Below are positions 15,846-23,449 of a DNA stretch of 45,201 nucleotides, in pieces (the stretch's first letter is position 1; each line of letters starts with the position of its first letter). A model generated the notes under the pieces. It was not told where the DNA came from. It ran no database searches and worked only from the letters and a program-made list of their open reading frames with translations. The stretch is from NCBI RefSeq assembly GCF_003094615.1, contig NZ_QDKO01000026.1, positions 1 through 45,201 on the forward strand, read 5' to 3'. The position numbers were made by a program, and so were the translations under genes. The DNA is from Caulobacter radicis. Lineage in GTDB: Bacteria; Pseudomonadota; Alphaproteobacteria; Caulobacterales; Caulobacteraceae.

Positions 15846-16589
15846 ATGGTCGAGCCTGCCGACAGCCTTGGTTTCGAGAAACTCACGCCCCGTGAGCGCG
15901 AGATCCTGCGCCTGATCGCCCAGCATCAGCGCTCGAAGGAAATCGCGCGCCTGCTCAGCCTGTCGCCCAAGACCGTCGAGATGCACGTGCTCAGCGCCCG
16001 CCGCCGGCTGGCCGGCATGCCGCGCCGCGACGCCGCCCTGGCCTTCGTGGCCTGGGAGCAGGCCCCCGGTAATTGGGACCCCGGTAATGACTACCGTAGG
16101 CAATCGCCAGACCTAGCCGTCGAGCCCGAGCCGGTCTCTCCTGACTTCAACAGCGGGAGCGGCCATGGCCATGAACGACAACTCACCCAAGACGAGGCCT
16201 TCGGGCGCTCCCGGTTCGGCCTTCTTCATCGCGAGCTGGAAATCGCTGGAAGAGGGCCTGACCCTGATGGCGGGCACCCCCGAGCGGGAGCGCCTGGTGC
16301 CGGAAACGGTCTCGGCGCTGCGCAAGGCGCAGGCGGCTGGCGATCCTCCTTCGAAGCTGCTGCTGCGGGTTCTCGCGGCGACGGCCTTCCTGTCGGACGA
16401 CAGTCCGATCCGGTCCGAACGCGGGGAGGTTGGCGCCATGACCTGACCCCCGCCCAATGGATGGGCCTGATCCTGGTTTCAGCCCTGGCGGCCGGCGTGC
16501 TGCTCAGCGTGGTGACCATGGGTGCCCATGAATTCCTCTTCGCCCTTCAGCGGTTCCGCGAGGGCTGGAGCACACCGCCGGCGCACTGA
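15846..16589 (+). CDS. LuxR-type HTH protein with C-terminal transmembrane helix (overprinted centre)
   Basis: 247 codons without a stop. Residues 10-65 are a LuxR/GerE helix-turn-helix ('KLTPREREILRLIAQHQRSKEIARLL', here given in two overlapping parts: 'LTPREREILRLIA' and 'SKEIARLLSLSPKTVEMHV'). The last 45 residues contain one hydrophobic helix ('MGLILVSALAAGVLLSVV') after 'LTPAQW', an arrangement I know from small HTH proteins of Caulobacter and sphingomonads. The middle (about 107-198) has poor third-position GC, and in +1 frame a better coding sequence (16165-16446) occupies it. Either one protein spans all three parts, or the HTH gene and a separate transmembrane peptide starting near 16461 flank the nested gene. 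Confidence 0.6.
   Translation: MVEPADSLGFEKLTPREREILRLIAQHQRSKEIARLLSLSPKTVEMHVLSARRRLAGMPRRDAALAFVAWEQAPGNWDPGNDYRRQSPDLAVEPEPVSPDFNSGSGHGHERQLTQDEAFGRSRFGLLHRELEIAGRGPDPDGGHPRAGAPGAGNGLGAAQGAGGWRSSFEAAAAGSRGDGLPVGRQSDPVRTRGGWRHDLTPAQWMGLILVSALAAGVLLSVVTMGAHEFLFALQRFREGWSTPPAH
16165..16446 (+). CDS. Small protein nested out of frame in the LuxR-type ORF
   Basis: 93 codons with strongly GC-rich third positions, better than the surrounding frame over the same bases. The start ATG at 16165 follows 'gcgggagcgg'. The protein reads 'SAFFIASWKSLEEGLTLMAG', 'ERERLVPETVSALRKAQAAG', 'SKLLLRVLAATAFLSDDSP' and is predicted helical and soluble. No family recognised. It is followed by two further small helical proteins in the same direction, suggesting a four-gene unit with the HTH protein. 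Confidence 0.62.
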   Translation: MAMNDNSPKTRPSGAPGSAFFIASWKSLEEGLTLMAGTPERERLVPETVSALRKAQAAGDPPSKLLLRVLAATAFLSDDSPIRSERGEVGAMT

Positions 16590-16663
16590 CCGGCGACCAG
16601 CTTCCAAACAATCCAATTGCCTTGAACGTGCGGGGGGCTCCCGCGCGAGTGGGAGAGTCTTGC

Positions 16664-17017
16664 ATGAAACGCAGCGACGCGGCCCGTGCTGGGGCCGAGA
16701 AACTGAAGCGCGCCGAAGCCGCCATCGATGCGGCCCTGCGTGAAACCGCCGAGCTGGTGGGCCTGCTGCCCTCCCTGCGGCTCGATGCGCAGCTGTCGGC
16801 CGTGATCGGCCAGGAAGCGATCGAGACCCTCGGCGACACCCTGACCCACATTCTTTCCGCCCGCCGGACGATCGTGAAGGCGCATGGCGATCTCGCCGAG
16901 GTCCGCGCCCAGATCGGCTGCGGCGCCCTGGCCATCGGCGACATGGGCAAGTCCGAGGACGGCGATACGCCGCGCACCGTCGGCCTGCGCGCCCTCGATG
17001 GCGGCCGCGCCGCGTAG
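16664..17017 (+). CDS. Small helical hypothetical protein
   Basis: 117 residues. 'MKRSDAARAGAEKLKRAEAAIDAALRE' type amphipathic helices dominate (positions 1-90), followed by a short polar tail. The start at 16664 is preceded by 'gtgggagagtc', an adequate ribosome-binding site; an upstream frame extension to 16622 looks noncoding. No signal peptide, membrane helix or known motif is visible. The coiled, Ala/Glu/Leu-rich composition suggests a helical bundle or an oligomerising protein. It lies between the HTH/transmembrane ORF and another small protein. Confidence 0.65.
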   Translation: MKRSDAARAGAEKLKRAEAAIDAALRETAELVGLLPSLRLDAQLSAVIGQEAIETLGDTLTHILSARRTIVKAHGDLAEVRAQIGCGALAIGDMGKSEDGDTPRTVGLRALDGGRAA

Positions 17018-17053
17018 TCCGCGCGGCGCCCCTCTCAATTCCGGAGCCAATCC

Positions 17054-17269
17054 ATGACCGCCGTTCTCGCCGCGCTTCAGCCGGCGATCGATGAAGCCGC
17101 CGAATTCGGCCGCTGCCTGCGCGACCTCTGCCCGATCCAGAAGCGGGTGCTGACAGCACTCATGCATCGGCTGATCGCCATGGAGGAGGCCAACGACGCC
17201 GAAGGCGCCCTGGTCGTGATCGACGAGGTGCGTCGGATCCTCGGCGAAGGCCGGCTGACGCACCACTAA
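17054..17269 (+). CDS. Small helical hypothetical protein
   Basis: 71 residues, acidic and helical: 'LQPAIDEAAEFGRCLRDLC', 'IQKRVLTALMHRLIAMEEAN', 'VIDEVRRILGEG'. It starts 36 bp after the preceding small gene, with 'tccggagccaatcc' upstream of the ATG. Two cysteines at 'RCLRDLC' are spaced CxxxxC. No family recognised. A near-perfect hairpin (17294-17322, gggctcggatc / gatccgggccc) follows and may end this transcription unit. Confidence 0.62.
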   Translation: MTAVLAALQPAIDEAAEFGRCLRDLCPIQKRVLTALMHRLIAMEEANDAEGALVVIDEVRRILGEGRLTHH

Positions 17270-17293
17270 GGCGCCTCGCCCCTGAAGTGAGCA

Positions 17294-17322
17294 CGGGCTC
17301 GGATCGCGCTTGATCCGGGCCC
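17294..17322 (+). terminator. Hairpin closing the small-gene cluster
   Basis: Arms 'gggctcggatc' and 'gatccgggccc' pair over 11 bp with one G-U, loop about 6 nt. No U-tract follows, so this is at best a weak or factor-dependent terminator. Confidence 0.4.
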
Positions 17323-17332
17323 GACTTGCGTC

Positions 17333-17785
17333 ATGTTGCCCCCGCGAGTCGGGGGGCCTCCTTTGATACAAGCCTTGATTTCCTTCGGCGTGGCGATCGT
17401 CGTCTGCGGTCTGGCCATACGGTTCGGGGACAAGCCCGCGCGGCGCGTTGGCATGATCACGCTGGGCGGATGGGTCGTCTCGCTGATCGTCTTTCGCAAC
17501 AGCGCGCGTTTCGCCGACATCGGCCTGATGGCGGTCGACGGGGTGATCGCCGCACTGTTCGTCTGGGTCTCGCTGTCGTCCCGCCGGCTGTGGACGGTGG
17601 TGGTTGCGGCGTTCCAGATGCTGGGCGTGGCCTCGCACCTGGCCACGGTCATCGACCATCGCGTGACCATCAACACCTACAAGCTGAGCCTGGCGGTCTG
17701 GAGCTACGGCATCCTGGTCATGCTGGCGGTGGCCGTCTGGCGGCATTGGCGCGAGCAGCGCCGGGTCGCGGACGAGCGCGTCTAG
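17333..17785 (+). CDS. Four-helix membrane protein, unknown
   Basis: 150 residues with four hydrophobic segments: 'ALISFGVAIVVCGLAI', 'ITLGGWVVSLIVF', 'GVIAALFVWVSLS' and 'LAVWSYGILVMLAVAVW'. The C terminus is basic. Start is uncertain: ATG at 17333 or TTG at 17363 ('LIQALISFG'); the first ten residues are Pro/Gly-rich. I do not recognise a family. Its TAG overlaps, tail to tail, the stop of the MocA-like gene (CTAG at 17782-17785). Confidence 0.62.
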   Translation: MLPPRVGGPPLIQALISFGVAIVVCGLAIRFGDKPARRVGMITLGGWVVSLIVFRNSARFADIGLMAVDGVIAALFVWVSLSSRRLWTVVVAAFQMLGVASHLATVIDHRVTINTYKLSLAVWSYGILVMLAVAVWRHWREQRRVADERV

Positions 17786-18360
17786 CCCGCCAGGTCCTCG
17801 CGCCGGTCGACGTCGAACAGCACGCCGGCCGCGTTGGTCGGGACCATGACCTGGGTGTCGCCCGCCGCCGCCATCAGCCCCTGGGCGCCGCGATCGCCCG
17901 AAAGGGCGAGGAGGTCGGGGAAGCAGGCCTTCGAAAACAGCACCGGGTGGCCGCGCCTGCCGGCATGGACCGGGGCGACGATCCGGGTCGATCCGTCCAG
18001 CCATGTGGCCAGTTCGCCCGCCAGGCCGTGCGGAACGTCCGGCATGTCGCCCAGGAACACGAAGACGCCCTTCGTCGCCGGATCGAGCGCCGCGACCCCG
18101 GTTCGCAGCGAAGCGCCCAGGCCCTCGGCGGCGTCGGAGGCGAGCAGGGGGCGCAGGCGCAGGTCGGGACGGGCGGCGACCAGGGCCGCGACCGACGCGT
18201 CGCCGGGCCGGATCACCACCGTCACCCGTTCGACCGGGGCCGCCAGGGCCGCGTCCAGGGCGTGGTCCAGCAGCGGCCGACCGCGATAATCGGCGAGCAG
18301 CTTGCCGCCGCCGAAGCGCGTTCCCGCGCCAGCCGCCAGGACGATGGCCTCCAGTCGCAT
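17782..18360 (-). CDS. MobA/MocA-like nucleotidyltransferase (probable molybdopterin cytidylyltransferase)
   Basis: 192 residues. The N-terminal NTP-transferase signature '[17 protein letters not shown]' (about 6-22), '[10 protein letters not shown]' (metal-binding Asp) and '[20 protein letters not shown]' match the MocA/MobA-like family that attaches CMP (MocA) or GMP (MobA) to molybdopterin. I favour MocA because an XdhC-type chaperone and a xanthine-oxidase-family enzyme, which use the cytosine dinucleotide form, are close by. The gene is divergent from moaA with only 37 bp between the starts. Confidence 0.8.
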   Translation of the reverse strand: MRLEAIVLAAGAGTRFGGGKLLADYRGRPLLDHALDAALAAPVERVTVVIRPGDASVAALVAARPDLRLRPLLASDAAEGLGASLRTGVAALDPATKGVFVFLGDMPDVPHGLAGELATWLDGSTRIVAPVHAGRRGHPVLFSKACFPDLLALSGDRGAQGLMAAAGDTQVMVPTNAAGVLFDVDRREDLAG

Positions 18361-18397
18361 GCGATCCCTTTCCGCGACGCCTTCGGAAGCCTATCCT

Positions 18398-19417
18398 ATG
18401 GAGGATATGACGTCCCCTGACGACAGCCCCCGACTGATCGACGGCTTCGGCCGCGCGGTGACCTATCTGCGCGTTTCGGTGACCGACCGCTGCGACCTGC
18501 GCTGCGTCTACTGCATGGCCGAGCACATGACCTTCCTGCCGAAGGCGCAGGTGCTGACGCTGGAGGAGCTGGACCGCCTGGCCTCGACCTTCGTGGGCCT
18601 TGGTGTGCGCAAGCTGCGCCTGACGGGCGGCGAGCCGCTGGTGCGCAAGGGGATCATGGAGCTGGTCGAGGCCCTCTCGCGCCACCTGAAGTCGGGCGCG
18701 CTGGACGAGCTGACCTTGACCACCAACGGCACCCAGCTGGCCCAGCACGCCGATCGCCTGGCGAGCCTGGGCGTGAGGCGGATCAACGTTTCGCTCGACA
18801 CCCTCAAGCCCGACCTCTTCCGGCGGCTGACCCGCGGCGGCGACGTGGCCAAGGTGGTCGGCGGGATCGACGCGGCGCTGGCGGCCGGCATCCAGGTCAA
18901 GATCAACGCCGTGGCGCTCAAGCGCGACAACGCCGCCGAGCTGCCGGGCCTGATCCAGTGGGCCCATGCGCGCGGCTGCGACATGACCCTGATCGAGACC
19001 ATGCCGCTGGGCGAGATCGACGAGGACCGCACCGACCAGTTCCTGTCGCTGCGCGACGTGCGGCGCGAGCTGTCCTCCTACTGGACCCTGACGGATCTCG
19101 CCTACGCCACCGGCGGCCCGGCCCGCTACGCCAAGGTCGAGGAGACCGGCGGGCGGCTGGGCTTCATCACGCCGCTCAGCCACAATTTCTGCGAGGCCTG
19201 CAACCGCGTGCGGCTGACCTGCACCGGCACCCTGCACACCTGCCTTGGCCGCGACGACGCCAGCGACCTGCGGGCCGTGCTGCGCGGCGGGGCGACCGAC
19301 AGCGAGCTGGTGGCGGCGATCCACGCGGCGATCGGGTCCAAGCCCAAGGGCCACGACTTCCAGGTCGACGCGCCGCGCCCGGCGGTGGCCCGCCACATGT
19401 CGACGACCGGAGGCTAG
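18398..19417 (+). CDS. moaA: GTP 3',8-cyclase
   Basis: 339 residues. Radical-SAM cluster CxxxCxxC at Cys32, Cys36, Cys39 ('[13 protein letters not shown]'). C-terminal [4Fe-4S] ligands at Cys265, Cys268 and Cys282 ('[12 protein letters not shown]', 'TCLG'). C-terminal Gly-Gly needed for activity is present ('MSTTGG'). It converts GTP to 3',8-cyclo-dihydro-GTP, the first step of molybdenum cofactor synthesis, with MoaC. ATG at 18398 has 'ggaag' 8 bp upstream; ATG at 18407 is an alternative. First gene of a moaA-moaD-moaE-moaB-moaC run. Confidence 0.97.
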   Translation: MEDMTSPDDSPRLIDGFGRAVTYLRVSVTDRCDLRCVYCMAEHMTFLPKAQVLTLEELDRLASTFVGLGVRKLRLTGGEPLVRKGIMELVEALSRHLKSGALDELTLTTNGTQLAQHADRLASLGVRRINVSLDTLKPDLFRRLTRGGDVAKVVGGIDAALAAGIQVKINAVALKRDNAAELPGLIQWAHARGCDMTLIETMPLGEIDEDRTDQFLSLRDVRRELSSYWTLTDLAYATGGPARYAKVEETGGRLGFITPLSHNFCEACNRVRLTCTGTLHTCLGRDDASDLRAVLRGGATDSELVAAIHAAIGSKPKGHDFQVDAPRPAVARHMSTTGG

Positions 19418-19420
19418 GCG

Positions 19421-19660
19421 ATGGCCCGCGTGCTGCTGTTCGGGCGCCTGGCCGACCAGGCCGGCTGGCGCGAGCGCGAGGTCGAGGCGGCCAGCCTGGC
19501 CGCCCTGCGCGCCTCCATCGCCAATGACGACGCGGCTCTCGCGCAGGCCCTGGAAGGCCCCGGCGTGCAGGTGGCCGTCGACAAGGCGCTGGTCCGGGGC
19601 GAGGCCGTGCTGGCCGCCGCGACCGAGGTCGCCTTCCTGCCGCCGATGAGCGGCGGATGA
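19421..19660 (+). CDS. moaD: Molybdopterin synthase sulfur carrier subunit
   Basis: 79 residues with a ubiquitin-like beta-grasp composition and the essential C-terminal Gly-Gly ('PPMSGG'), which is thiocarboxylated and donates sulfur to precursor Z. 'LLFGRLADQAGWREREVE' matches the family start. It begins 3 bp after moaA and its stop overlaps the moaE start (ATGA at 19657-19660), so the three are translationally coupled. Confidence 0.95.
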   Translation: MARVLLFGRLADQAGWREREVEAASLAALRASIANDDAALAQALEGPGVQVAVDKALVRGEAVLAAATEVAFLPPMSGG

Positions 19661-20097
19661 TCACCCTGACCGAGGCGCCGTTCGAGCCCGGCGCGCTGCT
19701 GACGGCCTTCTGCGCCGGCCGCGACGAGACCGGGGCGGTGGCCAGCTTCGTGGGCCTGGCCCGCGCCGAGGGCGGGCAGGCCTCGATCCTGGAACTGGAG
19801 GCCTATCCCGGCTTCACCGAAAGCGCGATCGAGGCCTTTGCGAAGGGCGCGGCCGAGCGGTTCGGCTTGCAGGACTGGCGCATTGTTCATCGCGTGGGGA
19901 AGATCGCGCCGGGCGAGGCGGTGGTGTTCGTGGCCACGGCCTCGAAACATCGCCGGGCCGCCTTCGAGGCGTGCGACTTCCTGATGGACTGGCTCAAGAG
20001 CCGGGCGCCGTTCTGGAAGAAGGAGCATGGCCAAGGCGGCGCCCGCTGGATCGAGCCGACGGCTCAGGATAGGACCGACGCCCAGCGTTGGGATTAG
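19657..20097 (+). CDS. moaE: Molybdopterin synthase catalytic subunit
   Basis: 146 residues. 'GAVASFVGLARAEG' and 'LEAYPGFTESAIEAF' are the family core, 'IVHRVGKIAPGEAVVFVAT' follows, and the catalytic Lys region 'PFWKKEHG' is near 111-118. It dimerises with MoaD and converts cPMP to molybdopterin. Coupled to moaD by the ATGA overlap. A palindromic repeat separates it from moaB. Confidence 0.96.
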   Translation: MITLTEAPFEPGALLTAFCAGRDETGAVASFVGLARAEGGQASILELEAYPGFTESAIEAFAKGAAERFGLQDWRIVHRVGKIAPGEAVVFVATASKHRRAAFEACDFLMDWLKSRAPFWKKEHGQGGARWIEPTAQDRTDAQRWD

Positions 20098-20108
20098 GCC
20101 GTGGAAGC

Positions 20109-20186
20109 GGTTCCTCGTCCTTCGACAGGCTCAGGATGAGGAACCGCGGCAGTCGTCCTCACCCTGAGCCTGTTGAAGGGCGAGGG
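20109..20186. repeat. Palindromic repeat, 'tccttcgacaggctcagga' family, inside the moa operon
   Basis: Arms 'ttcctcgtccttcgacaggc' and, mirrored, 'cctgttgaagggcgagg', with internal 'tcaggatgagg' and 'cctcaccctgag'. It lies between moaE and moaB. Relatives occur at 28359-28448 and, more diverged, 30521-30633. It may affect mRNA stability or downstream expression of moaB-moaC. Confidence 0.78.
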
Positions 20187-20223
20187 CGTCGCGCAGGCGT
20201 TCGAAGGCAAGGAGAGAGATCGC

Positions 20224-20772
20224 ATGTCAGGCCTCACCCCGGGCGGCGGGATCAAGCCGGAGCTGCCGTTCAAGCCGGTGCGGGTGGCGATCCTGACCGT
20301 CTCCGACACTCGCGACGAGAGCACCGACACCTCCGGCCAGATCCTGATCGAGCGTGTGCAGGCCGCCGGCCATGAGTTCGCCGGCCGGGCGGTGGTGCGC
20401 GACGACATCGAGAAGATTCGCGCCACCGTGCGCGGCTGGATCGACAGCGGGCAGGTCGATGCGGTGGTCAGCACCGGCGGCACCGGCCTGACCGGCCGAG
20501 ACGTCACCGTCGAGGCGCTGCAGCCGCTGTTCGACAAGGTGATCGACGGCTTCGCGGTGGTGTTCCACCTCGTCTCCTACGCCACGGTGGGCCTCTCGAC
20601 CCTGCAGTCGCGGGCCACGGCCGGGATCATCGACGGGGTGTTCGTGTTCTGCCTGCCGGGCTCGAACGGCGCGGTGAAGGACGGCTGGGACAAGGTCATC
20701 GCCGCCCAGCTCGACAGCCGCCACAAGCCCTGCAACATGGTCGAGCTGATGCCGAGGCTTCTGGAAAAGTGA
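20224..20772 (+). CDS. moaB: Molybdopterin adenylyltransferase-like protein MoaB
   Basis: 182 residues with the MoaB/MogA fold. '[18 protein letters not shown]' (near residue 22) and the phosphate-binding '[15 protein letters not shown]' define the family. MoaB/MogA adenylate molybdopterin before Mo insertion; in bacteria lacking mogA, MoaB may do it. ATG at 20224 follows 'aaggagagagatcgc', with the repeat further upstream; a start at 20173 would include repeat sequence. Its stop overlaps the GTG start of moaC (GTGA). Confidence 0.92.
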   Translation: MSGLTPGGGIKPELPFKPVRVAILTVSDTRDESTDTSGQILIERVQAAGHEFAGRAVVRDDIEKIRATVRGWIDSGQVDAVVSTGGTGLTGRDVTVEALQPLFDKVIDGFAVVFHLVSYATVGLSTLQSRATAGIIDGVFVFCLPGSNGAVKDGWDKVIAAQLDSRHKPCNMVELMPRLLEK

Positions 20773-21236
20773 GCAGGCTGACCCACATCGACGACCAGGG
20801 CCGCGCCCGCATGGTCGACGTCTCCGACAAGCCCGCCACGGCCCGCGAGGCGGTGGCGACGGGCTTCGTTCGCATGGCGCCCGAGACCCTGACGCTGGCC
20901 GTCTCCGGAACCGGCCGCAAGGGCGACGTGCGCGCCGTGGCCGAGCTGGCCGGGGTGATGGCCGCCAAGAAAACCTCCGACCTGATCCCGCTGTGCCATC
21001 CGCTGGCCCTGTCGAAGGTGGTGGTCGAGGTCGAGCCGGCCGAGGGCGGGCTGTCGGTGACCGCGCGGGTCAAGACCACCGGCCCGACCGGCGTCGAGAT
21101 GGAGGCCCTGACCGCCGTCTCGGTGGCCTGCCTGACCATCTACGACATGCTGAAGGCCGCCGAGAAGGGCATGGTCATCGAGGCCGTGCGGCTTCTGGAG
21201 AAGACCGGCGGCAAGTCGGGGGACTGGAGCGCCTGA
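20769..21236 (+). CDS. moaC: Cyclic pyranopterin monophosphate synthase accessory protein
   Basis: 155 residues. '[20 protein letters not shown]' and '[19 protein letters not shown]' hold the conserved active-site Lys, His and Glu regions of MoaC, which rearranges the MoaA product to cPMP. GTG start at 20769 overlaps the moaB stop. Last gene of the run; an imperfect palindrome follows. Confidence 0.96.
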   Translation: MSRLTHIDDQGRARMVDVSDKPATAREAVATGFVRMAPETLTLAVSGTGRKGDVRAVAELAGVMAAKKTSDLIPLCHPLALSKVVVEVEPAEGGLSVTARVKTTGPTGVEMEALTAVSVACLTIYDMLKAAEKGMVIEAVRLLEKTGGKSGDWSA

Positions 21237-21257
21237 GGGCTTTCTGCAGCCCCTTCG

Positions 21258-21402
21258 GTCGTCATCCCGGAAAGCGCGTAGCGCTTATCCGGGACCCAGG
21301 GGACTGGGCGCGGTGTTTGGGTTCGCGCCGTTGGCAGCTGTCGACGCCTTGCCGCTCGTCCCTGGGTCCCGGCTCTCCGCTTCGCTCCGGCCGGGATGAC
21401 GT
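21258..21402. repeat. Palindromic intergenic element after moaC
   Basis: Arms 'gtcgtcatcccggaaagcgc' and 'ggtcccggctctccgcttcg' ending 'gccgggatgac' form a long inverted repeat, with inner arms 'gggacccagg' and 'cctgggtccc'. It lies between convergent moaC and the XdhC-like gene and can act as a barrier to read-through. Different sequence family from the other repeats in the window. Confidence 0.7.
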
Positions 21403-21405
21403 GGG

Positions 21406-22404
21406 TTAGTACGCCAGGCTCTCCGCCCTTCTCTCCAGCGCCGGCTGCCCATTCCGCGTGGCGATGATCTCGCCGATCACGGCCACGGCCACCTCGAACG
21501 GGGCCTTGCCGCCGAGATCCAGGCCAATGGGCGCGCGCAGCTTGGCGAGATCCCGCTCGGTCAGGCCACCGGCCTTCAGCGCCGCCAGCCGTTCCGACAG
21601 TCGTCGACGGGCGCCCAGCAACCCGACGTAGGGCGCAGGCGAGGGCAGGGCGGCCAGCAGGGCCTCGTGGTCCAGCGCCATGTCGTGGCTGCACACCGCC
21701 ACGGCGGTCCAGGCGTCGAGGCCTGCGTCGAGGAGGGCGACCTTCGGCGCCTCGCGGCTGTAGCGCACGCCCGGCAAGGGCGGAGCGGCCATCGGGCCCT
21801 TGGGGCGCGCCAGCGTGGTCTCGAAACCGGCCTGCACGCCGAGGCTCGCCAGGGCCAGGGCGGTCGGATCGCCGCCCATCACCACCAGGCGCGGGACCGG
21901 ATCGAAGCGGCGCACGAACACGCCAGGCCATGGAACCGGCGTCGCGCCGACCGGCGCGCAGACCCGTCGCACGCCGTCGGTGAACCACAGCGCCGGGCGT
22001 CTTTTTCGGGCGTGAGTCAAAAGGTCGCGCACGGCGGCCTCGTCGACGTTAAGGCGTTCGACCAGGATCTCGATGCGGGCGCCGCACAGCAGGCGGATGT
22101 CGGGCCAGGGGCTGCCTTCGCCATAGACGAGACGCTTTGGATGACCCGTCTGCAGCACCTCACGGGCATGCAGCTCGACGTCGCCCTCGATGCAGCCGCC
22201 CGACAGGAAGCCGGCGACAAAGCCTTGCGCGAACACCATCTGCGTGCCGACCGGGCGCGGGCCGCCGCCCTCCAGGGCGATGATGGTGGCCAGGGCCGCG
22301 GGGCCCTGCGCGAGGGCTTGTTCGAGGGCCGGCCGCATGTCGTCGGCCAGGCCGTGCATCGGCCATTCGGGGCCGGAAAGGGCGGCGGGATCGGTAAGGT
22401 CCAT
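21406..22404 (-). CDS. xdhC: XdhC-family molybdenum cofactor insertion chaperone
   Basis: 332 residues. The N-terminal XdhC/CoxI domain has 'EGGGPRPVGTQMVF' and 'LSGGCIEGDVELHAREV'; the C-terminal Rossmann-type domain has 'LVVMGGDPTALALA', 'CSHDMALDHEALL' and 'YVGLLGARRR'. Such proteins bind Moco, promote its sulfuration and hand it to xanthine-oxidase-family enzymes, here most likely IorB. I chose ATG 22404 (MDLTDPA); the frame extends to 22452. It reads toward moaC. Confidence 0.88.
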   Translation of the reverse strand: MDLTDPAALSGPEWPMHGLADDMRPALEQALAQGPAALATIIALEGGGPRPVGTQMVFAQGFVAGFLSGGCIEGDVELHAREVLQTGHPKRLVYGEGSPWPDIRLLCGARIEILVERLNVDEAAVRDLLTHARKRRPALWFTDGVRRVCAPVGATPVPWPGVFVRRFDPVPRLVVMGGDPTALALASLGVQAGFETTLARPKGPMAAPPLPGVRYSREAPKVALLDAGLDAWTAVAVCSHDMALDHEALLAALPSPAPYVGLLGARRRLSERLAALKAGGLTERDLAKLRAPIGLDLGGKAPFEVAVAVIGEIIATRNGQPALERRAESLAY

Positions 22405-22504
22405 CGGGCCGATCTTAACCCCTCGGCAAGGTTCCAGAAACGCCTTCTTCAAACCTTGGCGCGTAGGCTCCTCGACATTGGTGCTTCATCCGACGCGGAA
22501 GTTC

Positions 22505-23380
22505 ATGTCGCTCACCGTCTCCAAGCTCGGTCTTGCCGCCGCCCAGTTCGGACTGGACGGCATGAACGCGTCGCCGCGTTCGCGCTCCCCCGAGATCGAG
22601 GCGCGTGACATCCTCAGCATCGCCGCCCGCGCCCGCCTGTCGGTGCTGGACGTCTCGGGCGTCTATGGCCGCTCGGAATCCGTGCTGGGCGACCTGATCC
22701 CGCGTCCGGTCTCGTGCCGGGTGACCCTGGCGGCCGCCCGCGCCGACCGCGGACCCGACTTCGTCGAGGCCGAGGCCCGCGCCTCGCTGCGTCGCCTGGG
22801 CCTGGAGCGCGCCGACACCATCGTCGTTCAATCGCCGTCGGAACTGTTCGGCGCCCATGGCCCGGCCATGTGGGACCGTCTGCACCGCCTGCGCGAGCAG
22901 GGCCTGTTCCGCAACATCGGCATCTCGGCCCACGCCACCGACGATCCGGTCGGCGTGGCCCGCCGCTTCAAGCCCGACATCATCCAGGCGCCCGCCAGCC
23001 TGCTCGACCAGCGTCTGCTGGCCGACGGCTCGCTGCAGCGCATCGCCGGCATGGGCGTCGAGGTGCAACTGCGCTCGATCTTCCTCAACGGCCTGCTGTT
23101 CCTGCCGCCCGACCGCGTGCCGGCCCAGCTGAAGGGCGCCTCGGGCCGCCTGTCGCGCGTGCGCCGCATGATCGCCGAAGGTCGTTCCGACCCGTTGCAG
23201 GCCGCGCTCGGCTTCGCCCTGTCGCGCCCGGAGGCTTCGGCCGTGATCGTCGGGGTGACCTCGGCCGCCGAGCTTTCCGCCGTCGTGGCGGCTGCTTCCA
23301 GCCCGCCGCCCGATCTCGACTGGGACGAGATGGCCATCGACGACCCGGTGGCCCTCGACCCGCGACGTTGGGTCGCCTAG
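22505..23380 (+). CDS. Aldo/keto reductase-fold protein, catalytic Lys and His missing
   Basis: 291 residues. The AKR barrel is recognisable from 'LGLAAAQFGLDG', Asp49 and Tyr54 ('LDVSGVYGRSESVLGDL'), 'QGLFRNIGISAHA', and C-terminal 'SAVIVGVTSAAEL'. In normal members a Lys follows as 'TK' in the next strand and a His ends strand 4; here the segments read 'RVTLAAAR' and 'TIVVQSPSEL' (Gln109), so both are absent. It sits just before an SpsF-type cytidylyltransferase, a pairing typical of sialic/legionaminic/pseudaminic acid and surface glycan loci. It may be non-catalytic or use another chemistry. ATG at 22505 chosen. Confidence 0.78.
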   Translation: MSLTVSKLGLAAAQFGLDGMNASPRSRSPEIEARDILSIAARARLSVLDVSGVYGRSESVLGDLIPRPVSCRVTLAAARADRGPDFVEAEARASLRRLGLERADTIVVQSPSELFGAHGPAMWDRLHRLREQGLFRNIGISAHATDDPVGVARRFKPDIIQAPASLLDQRLLADGSLQRIAGMGVEVQLRSIFLNGLLFLPPDRVPAQLKGASGRLSRVRRMIAEGRSDPLQAALGFALSRPEASAVIVGVTSAAELSAVVAAASSPPPDLDWDEMAIDDPVALDPRRWVA

Positions 23381-23449
23381 CGGCGGACCCGACTCGAAGC
23401 TCAAGGTTCAGAAAAGAACCTGATGAACGCCTCGAAGGGAGGCAACGCC

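Noticed and set aside
18361..18397. Moco riboswitch upstream of moaA
   Set aside because: The 37-bp gap is too short for the known element and shows no matching structure.
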